NCBI RefSeq assembly: GCF_900187965.1
Contig: NZ_FZNL01000001.1
Location: 310,001-374,000 of the forward strand
Length of the DNA: 64,000 bases
Direction: 5' to 3'
Source: Flavobacterium sp. ov086
Lineage (GTDB): Bacteria; Bacteroidota; Bacteroidia; Flavobacteriales; Flavobacteriaceae
Shown here: one piece after another, positions 37,173 through 46,269 of the stretch
Position numbering within the stretch: position 1 is the first letter of the stretch
Layout of the letters: every line of letters starts with the position of its first letter
Notes under the pieces: model-generated
Told to the model about the DNA's origin: nothing
Database searches by the model: none
The model's input: the letters and a program-made list of their open reading frames with translations, nothing else
Translations under genes and position numbers: made by a program

Positions 37173-38489
37173 ATGGATTTAAAAGAAAAATTAGTATCGT
37201 CTTTTATGGCTTTTGAAGAGCGTGTCGATGTACATTCAGATTTGCATGACATACGCACAAATGCCTTAAAAAACTTCGAAAATAAAGGTTTCCCAACCAA
37301 AAAAGAAGAAGCTTGGAAATATACATCGTTAAATGCCATCTTAAAAAATGACTTTACGGTTTTTCCTAAACAAGAAAATGCAATCGAATTTAACCACGTA
37401 AAAAAATACTTTTTACACGAAATCGACACTTATAAATTAGTTTTTATTGATGGTGTTTTCAGTTCGCATTTGTCTTCTACAACACATGACGGAATCGATG
37501 TTTGCTTGATGTCATCGGCATTAACCAAACCAAAATATAAAATGATTATTGATAAATACTTCAATCAAATTGCTAGTAAAGATGAAAGTTTGACTTCGTT
37601 AAACACTGCTTTTGCAAGTGAAGGAGCTTTTATCAATATTCCTCAAAAGAAAGTCGCTGACAAACCAATTGAGATCATGTATTTCTCAACAGGAAACGAA
37701 GCTGCATTATTGGTTCAGCCTAGAAATTTGATTATTGTTGGAGAAAATTCACATGTTCAAATTATTGAGCGTCACCAAAGTTTGAATGAAAATCCTGTTT
37801 TAACTAATTCGGTTACAGAGATTTTTGCTCAAAAACGCGCCATTGCTGACTACTACAAAATTCAAAATGACAATACAGGAGCAAATCTAATTGACAATAC
37901 GTATGTTTCACAGCAACAGGAAAGTCATGTTTATGTACATACTTTTTCGTTTGGAGGAAATCTAACACGTAACAATTTGAACTTTTATCACTTTGGAGAA
38001 AGATTAACAAGTACGCTTAACGGAATTTCAATCTTAAACGATAACCAACACGTTGATCATTATACTTTGGTAAACCACGCAACACCAAATTGCGAGAGTT
38101 TCCAGGATTATAAAGGAATTTTCTCTGATCGCTCAACAGGAGTTTTCAACGGAAAAGTATTGGTAGAAAAAGAAGCTCAAAAAACAAATGCTTTCCAAAA
38201 AAGCAATAACATTTTATTGAGTGACAAAGCTACAATCAACGCAAAACCACAATTAGAAATTTTTGCTGATGACGTAAAATGTTCTCACGGTTGTACCGTA
38301 GGACAACTTGACGAAACAGCAATGTTCTACATGCAATCACGTGGTATTCCTAAAAAAGAAGCTAAAGCTTTATTGATGTATGCATTCTCAAATGCTGTTA
38401 TCGAAAGCATCAAAATACCAGAATTAAAACAACGTATCACTAAAATCATCGCTACAAAATTAGGCGTTAATTTAGGATTCGATTTGTAA
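37173..38489 (+). CDS. sufD: Fe-S cluster assembly protein SufD
   Basis: The 438-aa protein has the SufB/SufD beta-helix: PTKKEEAWKYTSLNAI near the start, IVGENSHVQIIERH, and the conserved C-terminus KCSHGCTVGQLDETAMFYMQSRGIPKKEAKALLMYAFS. The conserved histidine in CSHGCTVG contributes to the SufB-SufD interface where the cluster forms. It is the last plus-strand gene before the locus is interrupted by two opposite-strand genes. Confidence 0.96.
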   Translation: MDLKEKLVSSFMAFEERVDVHSDLHDIRTNALKNFENKGFPTKKEEAWKYTSLNAILKNDFTVFPKQENAIEFNHVKKYFLHEIDTYKLVFIDGVFSSHLSSTTHDGIDVCLMSSALTKPKYKMIIDKYFNQIASKDESLTSLNTAFASEGAFINIPQKKVADKPIEIMYFSTGNEAALLVQPRNLIIVGENSHVQIIERHQSLNENPVLTNSVTEIFAQKRAIADYYKIQNDNTGANLIDNTYVSQQQESHVYVHTFSFGGNLTRNNLNFYHFGERLTSTLNGISILNDNQHVDHYTLVNHATPNCESFQDYKGIFSDRSTGVFNGKVLVEKEAQKTNAFQKSNNILLSDKATINAKPQLEIFADDVKCSHGCTVGQLDETAMFYMQSRGIPKKEAKALLMYAFSNAVIESIKIPELKQRITKIIATKLGVNLGFDL

Positions 38490-38492
38490 TAG

Positions 38493-38594
38493 TTTAACCG
38501 CAAGGTTCGCTAAGATTTACGCAAAGTTCGCAAAGGTTTATTACAAAACTTTGCGAACTTTGCGCTTTTATACCTTGCGTTCTTTGAGGTTAAA
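38493..38594. repeat. Nested inverted repeat, cgcaaagttcgcaaag family
   Basis: Inner arms GCAAAGTTCGCAAAG (38521-38535) and CTTTGCGAACTTTGC (38549-38563) are perfect over 15 bp. Outer arms TTTAACC...GGTTAAA close the element. Its right half encodes the last eight residues and stop of the following minus-strand gene. Confidence 0.85.
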
Positions 38595-38963
38595 TTTGTT
38601 TTTGATAAAAGTTTTTAGCAAATTAAAATTACTATCAAAAAGAGGAGAATAAAAAAAGTTTATCGGTTTCTCTTCCAAAGTCGCTTTGAATATAATTTTC
38701 CCCATACCTATCTTCTCTATGTTCTTTAAATCAATTTTTATATCATCGAAATAAATAGCATTTTCATCAAATTCTATTGTTTTAAATTTCTTGAATCTTC
38801 TATTTAAAAAGAAACCCCACGAAGAAAGCAAGACACAAGAAATAATTGCGGAAACTTCCTGAATCAATATACTATATATCAAAAATCCCAATGAACCTAT
38901 AAAAATTATTTTAAAAACTAAACGGTATAAAAAACTAATTTCATGATTTAACTTATGTTTCAT
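38568..38963 (-). CDS. Small two-helix membrane protein of unknown function
   Basis: The 131-aa protein has two membrane helices (about residues 12-55) and then a compact beta-rich domain (KTIEFDENAIYFDDIKIDLKNIEKIGMG) like the small PH-like domains on many bacterial membrane proteins. The family is not recognised. Its C-terminal residues LKERKV and stop codon are encoded by a dispersed repeat, so the natural end may have been replaced. It lies 8 bases downstream of a serine hydrolase gene and is likely co-transcribed with it. Confidence 0.65.
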   Translation of the reverse strand: MKHKLNHEISFLYRLVFKIIFIGSLGFLIYSILIQEVSAIISCVLLSSWGFFLNRRFKKFKTIEFDENAIYFDDIKIDLKNIEKIGMGKIIFKATLEEKPINFFYSPLFDSNFNLLKTFIKNKFNLKERKV

Positions 38964-38971
38964 ACGAAATA

Positions 38972-40321
38972 CTATTTCTTCACACTATCAATAACCCCCT
39001 TCAAAAACCCATTAAAATCAAATCCAGGTTCTTCTTCCTTCACTCCCATTCGCACAATTACCATATCTAAAGACGGAATAATCGCCACCATTTGACCTTG
39101 ATAACCGCTGCAATAAAACATATCACGCGGAACATCAGGAAATTTTCCTCCGGCGTTTAGCCAAAATTGCGCACCATATTTTCCTTCAGAAGTATTTGTT
39201 GGAGTTGAAGTATATTTTACCCAACTTTCATCTAAGATTTGTTCGCCGTTCCAGTTTCCTTTATGGAGATACAATAACCCAAATTTCGACCAATCTCTTG
39301 GTGTTGCCCATCCGTAAGACGAACCCACAAAAGTTCCTGACATATCTTGTTCCACAATCATCGAATTCATTCCGATTTTATCAATTACTGCACTGTACCA
39401 AAAATCAAGATATTCTTGCTGCGTTTTAAACTGATTTCTTAAAATTCGGGATAATAAATTAGTTGTACCCGACGAATAATTCCAATGCGTGTTTGGCTTA
39501 AACTGAGCCGGTTTATCCATTTGTACTTTTCCCATATCTTCAGCCTGAAAAAGCATTTTTGTAGCATCGCAAATCGTACTGTAATTCTCTTCCCATTCTA
39601 AACCTGAATTCATGTGCAGTAAATCGTTTATAGTAATAATTTTACGATCATCTTTTTGCCATTCAGCAATTGGTGCCGGTTTATAAATGTCAATCTTTCC
39701 TTGTTTGGCTAAAACTCCAAAGGCAGAACTTGTGATACTTTTTGTCATCGACCAACCTAAAATTTTATTGTCTTTATTAAAACCGGTATCATATTTTTCA
39801 GCAATCAATTTATCTTTATACAAAACCACAACGGCGCGCGTACGTTTTGCTTTTCCTCCATCTTTATCAAACGAATTTTCAACAGCACTTTTCAACTTTG
39901 TGTAATCAACGTTTGAAAACAAAGTGTCTTTTGGCGCATTATTACCATAAGGAAAAGGAAGATTATTAACCAATTTCGTTCTTTTTGGAAGCAAATACGG
40001 CTTCGAAATATCAAAATCATCATTGATTAACGTTGCACCCAGACCTTCTCGATAAATAGCTTTTCGCTCTTTTAAACCATAAACATTAGAAATAGCAAAT
40101 TTTCCAGCATCATCAATTGTATTGCTTGCCAAATCAATCATATCAATATCATTGTCCGTTTTTTCAATTAACTCTTTCGATCGATGATCTAAAAAATGTC
40201 CCGAAGCAACACTTTTAGCTGAAAAGCCGGAAATCAAATCAAGTTTTGGATATGTTGTAAATCCGAAATACAAAAATGCAAGAACTAAAACAAGTACAAG
40301 TAATTTGAGATATTTTTTCAT
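38972..40321 (-). CDS. Membrane-anchored serine hydrolase, beta-lactamase family
   Basis: The 449-aa protein begins with a membrane anchor (LKLLVLVLVLAFLYFGF) and has the SxxK motif SMTK with Ser191 and Lys194, the second motif Y282-S-S at NYSSGTT and a C-terminal CSGYQGQM in the third-motif position. This is the class C beta-lactamase-related or 6-aminohexanoate-hydrolase-like group, likely facing the periplasm. With the small membrane-protein gene it lies on the minus strand between sufD and sufS. Confidence 0.82.
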   Translation of the reverse strand: MKKYLKLLVLVLVLAFLYFGFTTYPKLDLISGFSAKSVASGHFLDHRSKELIEKTDNDIDMIDLASNTIDDAGKFAISNVYGLKERKAIYREGLGATLINDDFDISKPYLLPKRTKLVNNLPFPYGNNAPKDTLFSNVDYTKLKSAVENSFDKDGGKAKRTRAVVVLYKDKLIAEKYDTGFNKDNKILGWSMTKSITSSAFGVLAKQGKIDIYKPAPIAEWQKDDRKIITINDLLHMNSGLEWEENYSTICDATKMLFQAEDMGKVQMDKPAQFKPNTHWNYSSGTTNLLSRILRNQFKTQQEYLDFWYSAVIDKIGMNSMIVEQDMSGTFVGSSYGWATPRDWSKFGLLYLHKGNWNGEQILDESWVKYTSTPTNTSEGKYGAQFWLNAGGKFPDVPRDMFYCSGYQGQMVAIIPSLDMVIVRMGVKEEEPGFDFNGFLKGVIDSVKK

Positions 40322-40509
40322 ATTGTTAAAAGATATTTTTACTGCAATATAAATAATTTATGCTCACGAATTTAGCATCAAATTCATATTTTAAATTCAC
40401 ATATTTCACTAAATACAATTAAATTATACAAAATCAATATCCAAAATTGTAATTGATGGTGTCATAAAAGGAAATTATAGTTTTGATGGAGAAACCAATT
40501 TAGTTTTAG

Positions 40510-40517
40510 TACTTTTG
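40510..40517 (+). promoter_or_regulatory. -7 element of the sufS segment
   Basis: TACTTTTG matches the Bacteroidota -7 consensus 25 bases before the sufS ATG. This would allow the second part of the suf locus to be transcribed on its own. Confidence 0.55.
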
Positions 40518-40542
40518 TAAATAGAATTTTTCTAAATAAGAC

Positions 40543-41757
40543 ATGTTAGACATCCAAAAAATAAGAGCTAATTTTCCGATACTTTCGGAAAAAGTAAACG
40601 GAAAACCTTTGGTTTATTTCGACAACGGAGCAACCTCACAAAAGCCTCAAATCGTGATTGATGCGATTGCAACATATTATCAGGAAATAAATGCCAATAT
40701 TCATCGTGGCGTTCATACATTAAGTCAATTGGCAACTGATGCTTATGAGATTTCGAGAGTAAAAATCCAACATCATATCAATGCTAAATTTTCGCATGAA
40801 GTACTTTTTACTTCTGGAACAACATTCGGAATCAATTTAGTAACAAATGGTTTTGCTTCTATTTTAAAACCTGGTGACGAAGTTGTGGTTTCTTCTTTAG
40901 AACATCATAGCAATATTGTGCCATGGCAAATGTTGTGTGAGAGAACTGGAGCGACTCTAAAAGTTATTCCAATGAACGAAGAAGGCGAACTGATCATAGA
41001 AGCTTTTGATGCTCTGTTATCAGAAAAGACTAAAGTCGTAACCGTAAATCATATTTCGAACGCATTAGGAATCATTAATCCTATTAAATATATAATTGAA
41101 AAAGCGCATGCTGTTGGAGCTGCAGTTTTAATTGATGGTGCACAAGCTGTTCCGCATTTAAAACCGGATGTTCAGGATTTAGATTGTGATTTTTATGCTT
41201 TTTCAGGACATAAAATGTGTGGCCCAACCGGAACAGGGATTTTGTATGGAAAAGAAGAATGGTTAAACAAATTGCCTCCTTATCAAGGCGGCGGGGAAAT
41301 GATTAAGGAAGTTACTTTCGAGAAAACTACTTACGCAGATCTTCCTCATAAATTTGAAGCCGGAACTCCAAATATCGCTGGCGGAATTGTTTTAGGAACT
41401 GCTGTTGATTATTTAAACAACATTGGTTTTGAAAATATTCAGAAGCAAGAAGAAGCATTGTTAGCACACGCCACAAAACGTTTGCTGGAAATCGAAGGCC
41501 TAAGAATTTACGGAACCGGAAAAAATAAAGCCTCTGTAGTTTCGTTTAATATTGACGGAATACATCCTTATGATATTGGTTCAATTATTGATAAATTAGG
41601 AATTGCCGTTAGAACCGGGCATCATTGTGCGCAACCTATTATGAACTTTTTCTGTATTCCGGGAACCATTCGTGCTTCGTTTTCTTTTTATAATACAATC
41701 GAAGAAATTGACGCAATGGTTGAAGCAGTTAAAAAGGCAAAAACCATGTTAAGCTAA
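40543..41757 (+). CDS. sufS: Cysteine desulfurase SufS
   Basis: The 404-aa PLP enzyme matches group II cysteine desulfurases: PLP lysine K224 in SGHKMCGPTG, cofactor-contact LEHHSNIVPW and DGAQAVPH, and catalytic Cys362 in RTGHHCAQP. It takes sulfur from cysteine and passes persulfide to SufE. sufE follows two genes later, and -7 element precedes it. Confidence 0.96.
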   Translation: MLDIQKIRANFPILSEKVNGKPLVYFDNGATSQKPQIVIDAIATYYQEINANIHRGVHTLSQLATDAYEISRVKIQHHINAKFSHEVLFTSGTTFGINLVTNGFASILKPGDEVVVSSLEHHSNIVPWQMLCERTGATLKVIPMNEEGELIIEAFDALLSEKTKVVTVNHISNALGIINPIKYIIEKAHAVGAAVLIDGAQAVPHLKPDVQDLDCDFYAFSGHKMCGPTGTGILYGKEEWLNKLPPYQGGGEMIKEVTFEKTTYADLPHKFEAGTPNIAGGIVLGTAVDYLNNIGFENIQKQEEALLAHATKRLLEIEGLRIYGTGKNKASVVSFNIDGIHPYDIGSIIDKLGIAVRTGHHCAQPIMNFFCIPGTIRASFSFYNTIEEIDAMVEAVKKAKTMLS

Positions 41758-41771
41758 AAAAAACTTTTTTT

Positions 41772-42197
41772 ATGAGAATACTATCTTTATTGCTCTTGAC
41801 GATTTTCATCGGGACAAGTTGCTCAAGCCAAAAAATAACCGACATGACAACTACACAAATGGAATATTCTGCGATGTCTCGCGGTCTTTACAAAAAGATA
41901 ATTGTTGAAAATAAAACAGTTTCTGTTATTAATGGAAAAAATACAGAACCTGTAAAGAGCAAAATAAGTGATGCAAAATGGAAACAGATTGCAGCAGAAT
42001 TTTCAAAAATTAATTTGGAGACTATTCCAACTTTAAAAGCGCCAACAGAAAAACGTTTCTATGATGGTGCTGCAATTGCAAATTTAAAGATAGTCCAGAA
42101 TCAGAAAACATACGAGACTCAAGGTTTCGACAATGGTAATCCTCCAAAGGAAATAGAAAAATTGGTAAATTTGCTGCTGGCTTTTACGAAAGAATAA
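41772..42197 (+). CDS. Small predicted lipoprotein between sufS and sufE
   Basis: The 141-aa protein has a lipoprotein signal with lipobox GTSC at residue 17 and a small alpha/beta body (MEYSAMSRGLYKKIIVENKTV, EKRFYDGAAIANLKI). No known family or Fe-S motif is seen. It starts 14 bases after sufS and ends 2 bases before sufE, so it is co-transcribed. Conservation of this position in relatives would decide whether it has a real link to the pathway. Confidence 0.75.
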   Translation: MRILSLLLLTIFIGTSCSSQKITDMTTTQMEYSAMSRGLYKKIIVENKTVSVINGKNTEPVKSKISDAKWKQIAAEFSKINLETIPTLKAPTEKRFYDGAAIANLKIVQNQKTYETQGFDNGNPPKEIEKLVNLLLAFTKE

Positions 42198-42199
42198 TT

Positions 42200-42625
42200 A
42201 TGACAATAAAAGAAATACAAAACGAAATAATAGACGAATTTTCGATGTTTGATGATTGGATGCAACGTTATGAGTACATCATCGAATTAGGAAAAAGTCT
42301 TCCGTTAATTAAAGAAGAATATAAAATTGACGAGAATTTAATTAAAGGCTGTCAATCTAAAGTTTGGCTACAAGGCGAACAAAACGAAGACAAAATTGTT
42401 TTCACGGCAGATAGTGATGCTATTTTAACAAAAGGAATTATTGCGATTTTAATTCGTACTTTCTCTAATCAAAAAGCAGCTGATATTATAAATGCCAACA
42501 CTGAATTTATTGACGAAATTGGTTTAAAAGAACACTTATCAGCAACTCGTGCAAACGGATTGGTTTCAATGATAAAAAACATCAAAATGTACGCTTTGGC
42601 TTTTGACGCAAAAAATAAAAATTAA
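42200..42625 (+). CDS. sufE: Sulfur acceptor SufE
   Basis: The 141-aa protein has the SufE fold with the acceptor cysteine Cys51 in IKGCQSKVWL, preceded by MFDDWMQRYEYIIELGKSLP. It accepts persulfide from SufS and hands it to SufB. It overlaps no gene but starts just 2 bases after the small lipoprotein gene. Confidence 0.95.
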   Translation: MTIKEIQNEIIDEFSMFDDWMQRYEYIIELGKSLPLIKEEYKIDENLIKGCQSKVWLQGEQNEDKIVFTADSDAILTKGIIAILIRTFSNQKAADIINANTEFIDEIGLKEHLSATRANGLVSMIKNIKMYALAFDAKNKN

Positions 42626-42633
42626 ATTTCTTC

Positions 42634-42713
42634 TGTCACGAATTTCACGAATTAGCACGAATTTTTTAATTACGCAAAATACTTAATTCTGGAAATTTGT
42701 AAAATTCGTAGCG
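42634..42713. repeat. Imperfect inverted repeat, cacgaatttcacgaatt family
   Basis: CACGAATTTCACGAATTAGC... on the left pairs loosely with GGAAATTTGTAAAATTCGTAGCG on the right. It lies between sufE and sufT and is a degraded member of the family at 15071-15150 and 51737-51815. Confidence 0.65.
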
Positions 42714-42733
42714 AAAAAATAAAAAACAAAAAA

Positions 42734-43057
42734 ATGGGACAAGAAATAGACACAAACGAATTAGGAGAATCAATTGTAAAGGTTTTAAAAGGCATTTACG
42801 ATCCGGAGATTCCTGTAGATATTTACGAATTAGGTTTAATTTATGACGTAATGGTAAATACTGATTACGAAGTAAAAATCCTGATGACATTAACATCTCC
42901 AAACTGTCCGGTTGCGGAAAGCTTACCAAGAGAAGTTGAAGAAAAAGTAAAAACAATTGAAAACATTAAAGATGTTGATGTTGAAATTACTTTTGATCCG
43001 CCTTGGAGTAAAGATTTAATGAGCGAAGAAGCAAAATTAGAATTAGGAATGCTTTAA
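42734..43057 (+). CDS. sufT: Fe-S assembly protein SufT (MIP18/DUF59 family)
   Basis: The 107-aa protein has the MIP18 core: LKGIYDPEIPVDIYELGLIYDV and the reactive-cysteine strand MTLTSPNCPVAESLP, ending ITFDPPWSKDLMSEEAKLELG. DUF59 proteins mature Fe-S proteins or carry clusters late in the pathway. It follows sufE with a repeat in between. Confidence 0.93.
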   Translation: MGQEIDTNELGESIVKVLKGIYDPEIPVDIYELGLIYDVMVNTDYEVKILMTLTSPNCPVAESLPREVEEKVKTIENIKDVDVEITFDPPWSKDLMSEEAKLELGML

Positions 43058-43066
43058 AAAATATTC

Positions 43067-43111
43067 CAAGTTTCAGGTTTCAAGTTTCAGTAACTTGAAA
43101 CCTGAAACTTG
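43067..43111. repeat. Perfect inverted repeat with 20-bp arms
   Basis: CAAGTTTCAGGTTTCAAGTT (43067-43086) and its exact complement (43092-43111) surround a 5-base loop. It lies between sufT and the DUF2480 gene. There is no T-run. Confidence 0.85.
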
Positions 43112-43125
43112 AAACTAAATTTCTT

Positions 43126-43635
43126 ATGGAAGAAATCATAAATAAAGTTGCCAATAGTGCATTAGAAGTTTTCGATCTTGAGGATTATTATCCAAAAGGA
43201 ATTCGTGTGCAAATTGACATTTCGCAATGGCTTTTGGAAGGTTTTTTATTAAAAGAAAAAGACTTTAGAGAGCACTTAAAAAATCACGATTGGTCGCAGT
43301 ATCAAGATCAATACGTGGCAGTAAATTGCAGTACAGATGCTATAATTCCAGCTTGGGCTCTAATTTTAGTGGCAGTACAATTAGCTCCATTTGCAAAAAA
43401 AATAGTTAATGGAACGATAGAAGATTTGGACGGAAGTTTATACGAAGAAATTTTACCTACAATTGATTACTCGGCATACAAAAACAAACCTGTTATTGTA
43501 AAAGGGTGTTCCAGAAAACCTGTTCCAATGCGTGCTTACATTTTGGCTACAACTTATTTGCAACCATTTGCAAGAAGCATTATGTATGGCGAAGCGTGTT
43601 CTGCGGTTCCTTTATATAAAGAATCTAAGAAATAA
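43126..43635 (+). CDS. DUF2480 family protein
   Basis: The 169-aa protein matches DUF2480: VFDLEDYYPKGIRVQIDISQWL, YVAVNCSTDAIIPAWALIL, VIVKGCSRKPVPMRAYILATTYLQPFARSIMYGEACSAVPLYK. Three cysteines in short conserved motifs (NCST, GCS, EACS) and its usual place at the end of Bacteroidota suf operons suggest a cluster-related job, but that is inference. Confidence 0.9.
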   Translation: MEEIINKVANSALEVFDLEDYYPKGIRVQIDISQWLLEGFLLKEKDFREHLKNHDWSQYQDQYVAVNCSTDAIIPAWALILVAVQLAPFAKKIVNGTIEDLDGSLYEEILPTIDYSAYKNKPVIVKGCSRKPVPMRAYILATTYLQPFARSIMYGEACSAVPLYKESKK

Positions 43636-43681
43636 CTTTCTTTTCCATCCTGTAACTCTAAACTTTTTAACGGTTTTTTAG

Positions 43682-43689
43682 TATATTTG
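43682..43689 (+). promoter_or_regulatory. -7 element of the DUF3078 gene
   Basis: TATATTTG 26 bases before the ATG matches the Bacteroidota -7 consensus. No clear -33 TTG is at the right distance. Confidence 0.55.
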
Positions 43690-43714
43690 TTCTTACACAT
43701 TTAAACTATACACC

Positions 43715-44665
43715 ATGAGAAAGCTAACATTATTATTCTTTATTTTAGCAAACTTAACTTTTGTTCAAGCCCAAAATTCAGAAAAAGAATTAATTCAGAA
43801 TACTGAAAAAGCTGTAAAGAAAATAAATGATACGATTGAAGGAGAAGGCTGGAAAGCAAAAGGAACCGTTTCTCTTTTATTAAATCAATCAAGTTTTAAC
43901 AATTGGATTGCCGGAGGTGAAGATAGTTTTTCCGGAACTTTAGGAATCAATTACGATTTCAACTACAAAAAAGACGATCTTACGTGGGACAACAAAGTTC
44001 TGGCGTCATACGGACTTTTACAAACTAAAAACGCTGACTATGAAAAAAAGACCGATGACCGTTTGGAATTCAATTCAATCGTCGGAAAAAAAGCTTTTGG
44101 TCAATGGTATTACTCTTACTTTCTAAATTTCAGAACTCAGTTTTCAACCGGTTATCTGTATGGCAAGGATGAGAACGGGAAAGAAATCAGAACCGAAAAT
44201 ACAAAATTCATGTCTCCGGGTTATCTTACTACAGGTCCTGGTATTTATTGGACAAAAGATGATAATCTAAAAATAAACTTTGCGCCTTTAACTTCTAAAT
44301 TTACTTTTGTAGATGGCGCTTATACGTCAGGAATCGATCAGGCAACTGGTTTACCTTATGTAGATGGAGCTTATTTTGGTGTAGACGCAAACAAAACTAT
44401 GCGTTACGAGTTGGGTTTCTATGCCTCTGTTTATTACAAATTGGCCATTATGACCAATGTAACTGCCGAAAATACTTTGAATTTATATTCTAACTATTTA
44501 GAAGATCCCCAAAACGTAGACATCAATTATTCATTGAATATTATCATGAAAGTGAACAAATTTTTATCTGCCAATTTATCCTTTCAGGCAATATATGACG
44601 ACAATGCTTTTCAGGGCTTCCAAACCAGAGAAGTATTTGGTTTAGGAGTTAATTTCGGATTTTAG
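43715..44665 (+). CDS. DUF3078 family protein, predicted outer-membrane beta-barrel
   Basis: The 316-aa protein has a signal peptide ending FVQAQ and DUF3078 wording: GWKAKGTVSLLLNQSSFNNWIAGGEDSFSGTLGINYDF, followed by alternating strands typical of a small outer-membrane barrel and a C-terminal aromatic (GLGVNFGF). Function is unknown. It has its own -7 element and is followed by a composite palindrome. Confidence 0.88.
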   Translation: MRKLTLLFFILANLTFVQAQNSEKELIQNTEKAVKKINDTIEGEGWKAKGTVSLLLNQSSFNNWIAGGEDSFSGTLGINYDFNYKKDDLTWDNKVLASYGLLQTKNADYEKKTDDRLEFNSIVGKKAFGQWYYSYFLNFRTQFSTGYLYGKDENGKEIRTENTKFMSPGYLTTGPGIYWTKDDNLKINFAPLTSKFTFVDGAYTSGIDQATGLPYVDGAYFGVDANKTMRYELGFYASVYYKLAIMTNVTAENTLNLYSNYLEDPQNVDINYSLNIIMKVNKFLSANLSFQAIYDDNAFQGFQTREVFGLGVNFGF

Positions 44666-44677
44666 TTTATATAAAAA

Positions 44678-44826
44678 TTTACCGCAAAGAGCGCAAAGTT
44701 TTTTTTTAAAATCTTAGTTTTATAAGTAAAAAAAGTTCGCAAAGCTAAATCAATATACAGCTTTGCGAACTTTTCATTTTTTGAAGTTACTTTATATATA
44801 AAAATCTTAGCACTCTTTGCGGTAAA
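44678..44826. repeat. Nested composite palindrome between DUF3078 and hflX
   Basis: Inner arms AAAAGTTCGCAAAGCT (44731-44746) and its complement (44759-44774) are perfect over 16 bp; outer arms TTTACCGCAAAGAG (44678-44691) and CTCTTTGCGGTAAA (44813-44826) are perfect over 14 bp. It separates two converging genes and has the same architecture as 19252-19484. Confidence 0.85.
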
Positions 44827-44837
44827 ATTTTTATTTA

Positions 44838-46079
44838 TTATTCCTCATCTTGTTCTTCTTCTTTTTCGATTGCATCCTTATAATCTGGATACAAAAATTT
44901 ATTATAAGGGAATCTGGTTATGTGAATCTGACGAACAGCTTCATAAACTCTTTCTCTAAATTCCTCAAAATTTTCTTTATTTGTAGCTGAGATAAACAAC
45001 GCATTATCCTCTCCTAAACGATGCATCCAGGTCGATTTCCATTCATCAAGTGTATAATGCCTTGGCGTTTTCTCAGTCATCAAATCATCCTCATCGATCG
45101 TCAGATGTTTGTAAGCATCAATTTTATTAAAAACCATTATAACCGGTTTTTCATGTGCTTTTATATCCTGCAAAGTCTGATTTACAGATTCTATATGATC
45201 TTCAAAATCAGGATGCGAAATATCTACAATATGCAACAATAAATCAGCTTCACGAACCTCATCCAATGTACTTTTGAAAGAATCTACCAATTGTGTTGGT
45301 AATTTTCTAATAAAACCTACAGTGTCTGAAAGCAAAAATGGCAAGTTCTTAATAACTACTTTTCGAACCGTTGTATCAAGAGTTGCAAACAACTTATTTT
45401 CAACAAAGACATCACTTTTTCCAACCGCGTTCATCAAAGTCGATTTCCCCACATTGGTATATCCAACAAGAGCCACACGAACCATTGCTCCGCGATTACT
45501 GCGTTGAACACCCATTTGTTTATCGATCGTTTTGATTTTATCTTTCAATAGCGAGATTCTGTCACGCACAATACGTCTATCGGTTTCGATCTCTGTTTCT
45601 CCAGGACCACGCATACCAATACCTCCTTTTTGACGTTCAAGGTGCGTCCATAAACCAGAAAGTCTCGGTAATAAATAGATACATTGTGCCAGCTCAACCT
45701 GAGTTCTTGCATAAGAAGTTTCGGCCCTTTGAGCAAAAATATCCAGAATCAAATTGGTTCTGTCTAAAATTTTACAATCAATAATTCTAGAAATATTTTT
45801 TTGCTGAGATGGCGATAATTCATCATCAAAAATTAAAGTCGATATGTCGTTTTCTTTTACAAAAAGATTGATTTCTTCTATTTTTCCCGTTCCCATAAAA
45901 GTTTTCGGGTTTGGACGTTCCATTTTTTGGGAAAAGCGCTTTATAACTTCACCACCAGCGGTAAATGTCAAAAACTCCAATTCATCCAGATATTCGTTAA
46001 GTTTTTCCTCACTTTGATTTTGAGTCACAATACCAACAATGGCAGTTCTTTCAAAATTTATAACTTCTTTTTCTAACAT
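44838..46079 (-). CDS. hflX: Ribosome-associated GTPase HflX
   Basis: The 413-aa GTPase has the HflX N-terminal domain (RPNPKTFMGTGKIEEI), the helical HflX linker with RLSGLWTHLERQKGGIGMRGPGETEIETDRR, and a G domain: GYTNVGKSTLMNA, DTVGFIRKLP and NKID. It rescues and splits stalled or idle 70S ribosomes. The C-terminus is acidic (KEEEQDEE). Confidence 0.95.
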   Translation of the reverse strand: MLEKEVINFERTAIVGIVTQNQSEEKLNEYLDELEFLTFTAGGEVIKRFSQKMERPNPKTFMGTGKIEEINLFVKENDISTLIFDDELSPSQQKNISRIIDCKILDRTNLILDIFAQRAETSYARTQVELAQCIYLLPRLSGLWTHLERQKGGIGMRGPGETEIETDRRIVRDRISLLKDKIKTIDKQMGVQRSNRGAMVRVALVGYTNVGKSTLMNAVGKSDVFVENKLFATLDTTVRKVVIKNLPFLLSDTVGFIRKLPTQLVDSFKSTLDEVREADLLLHIVDISHPDFEDHIESVNQTLQDIKAHEKPVIMVFNKIDAYKHLTIDEDDLMTEKTPRHYTLDEWKSTWMHRLGEDNALFISATNKENFEEFRERVYEAVRQIHITRFPYNKFLYPDYKDAIEKEEEQDEE

Positions 46080-46180
46080 AGCTTTGAATAAGGTGCAAAT
46101 TTAATGATTTGTAAGGTACTAACACTTATAGAATTTCTTTTTTAAGTTCTTATTGGCAATTTATCGTATTGCCTAAAAAC

Positions 46181-46247
46181 AAAACCATCTAAAAATTAAG
46201 AATATTAAGAACTTAATCTCAATAAAATCTAATTTTTAGATGGTTTT
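46181..46247 (-). terminator. Terminator-like inverted repeat between hflX and the next gene
   Basis: AAAACCATCTAAAAATTA (46181-46198) and its exact complement (46230-46247) form 18-bp arms around a 31-base loop that holds a second small palindrome, ATTAAG-AA-CTTAAT. On the minus strand T-rich sequence follows, so it can end the transcript of the gene at 46270. Its architecture resembles the element at 54610-54727. Confidence 0.65.
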
Positions 46248-46269
46248 AAATAAGTTTAAAAACAAAAAA

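Noticed and set aside
43067..43111. Possible CRISPR-like repeat
   Set aside because: There are only two arms in inverted orientation, no regular spacers and no cas genes in the window.
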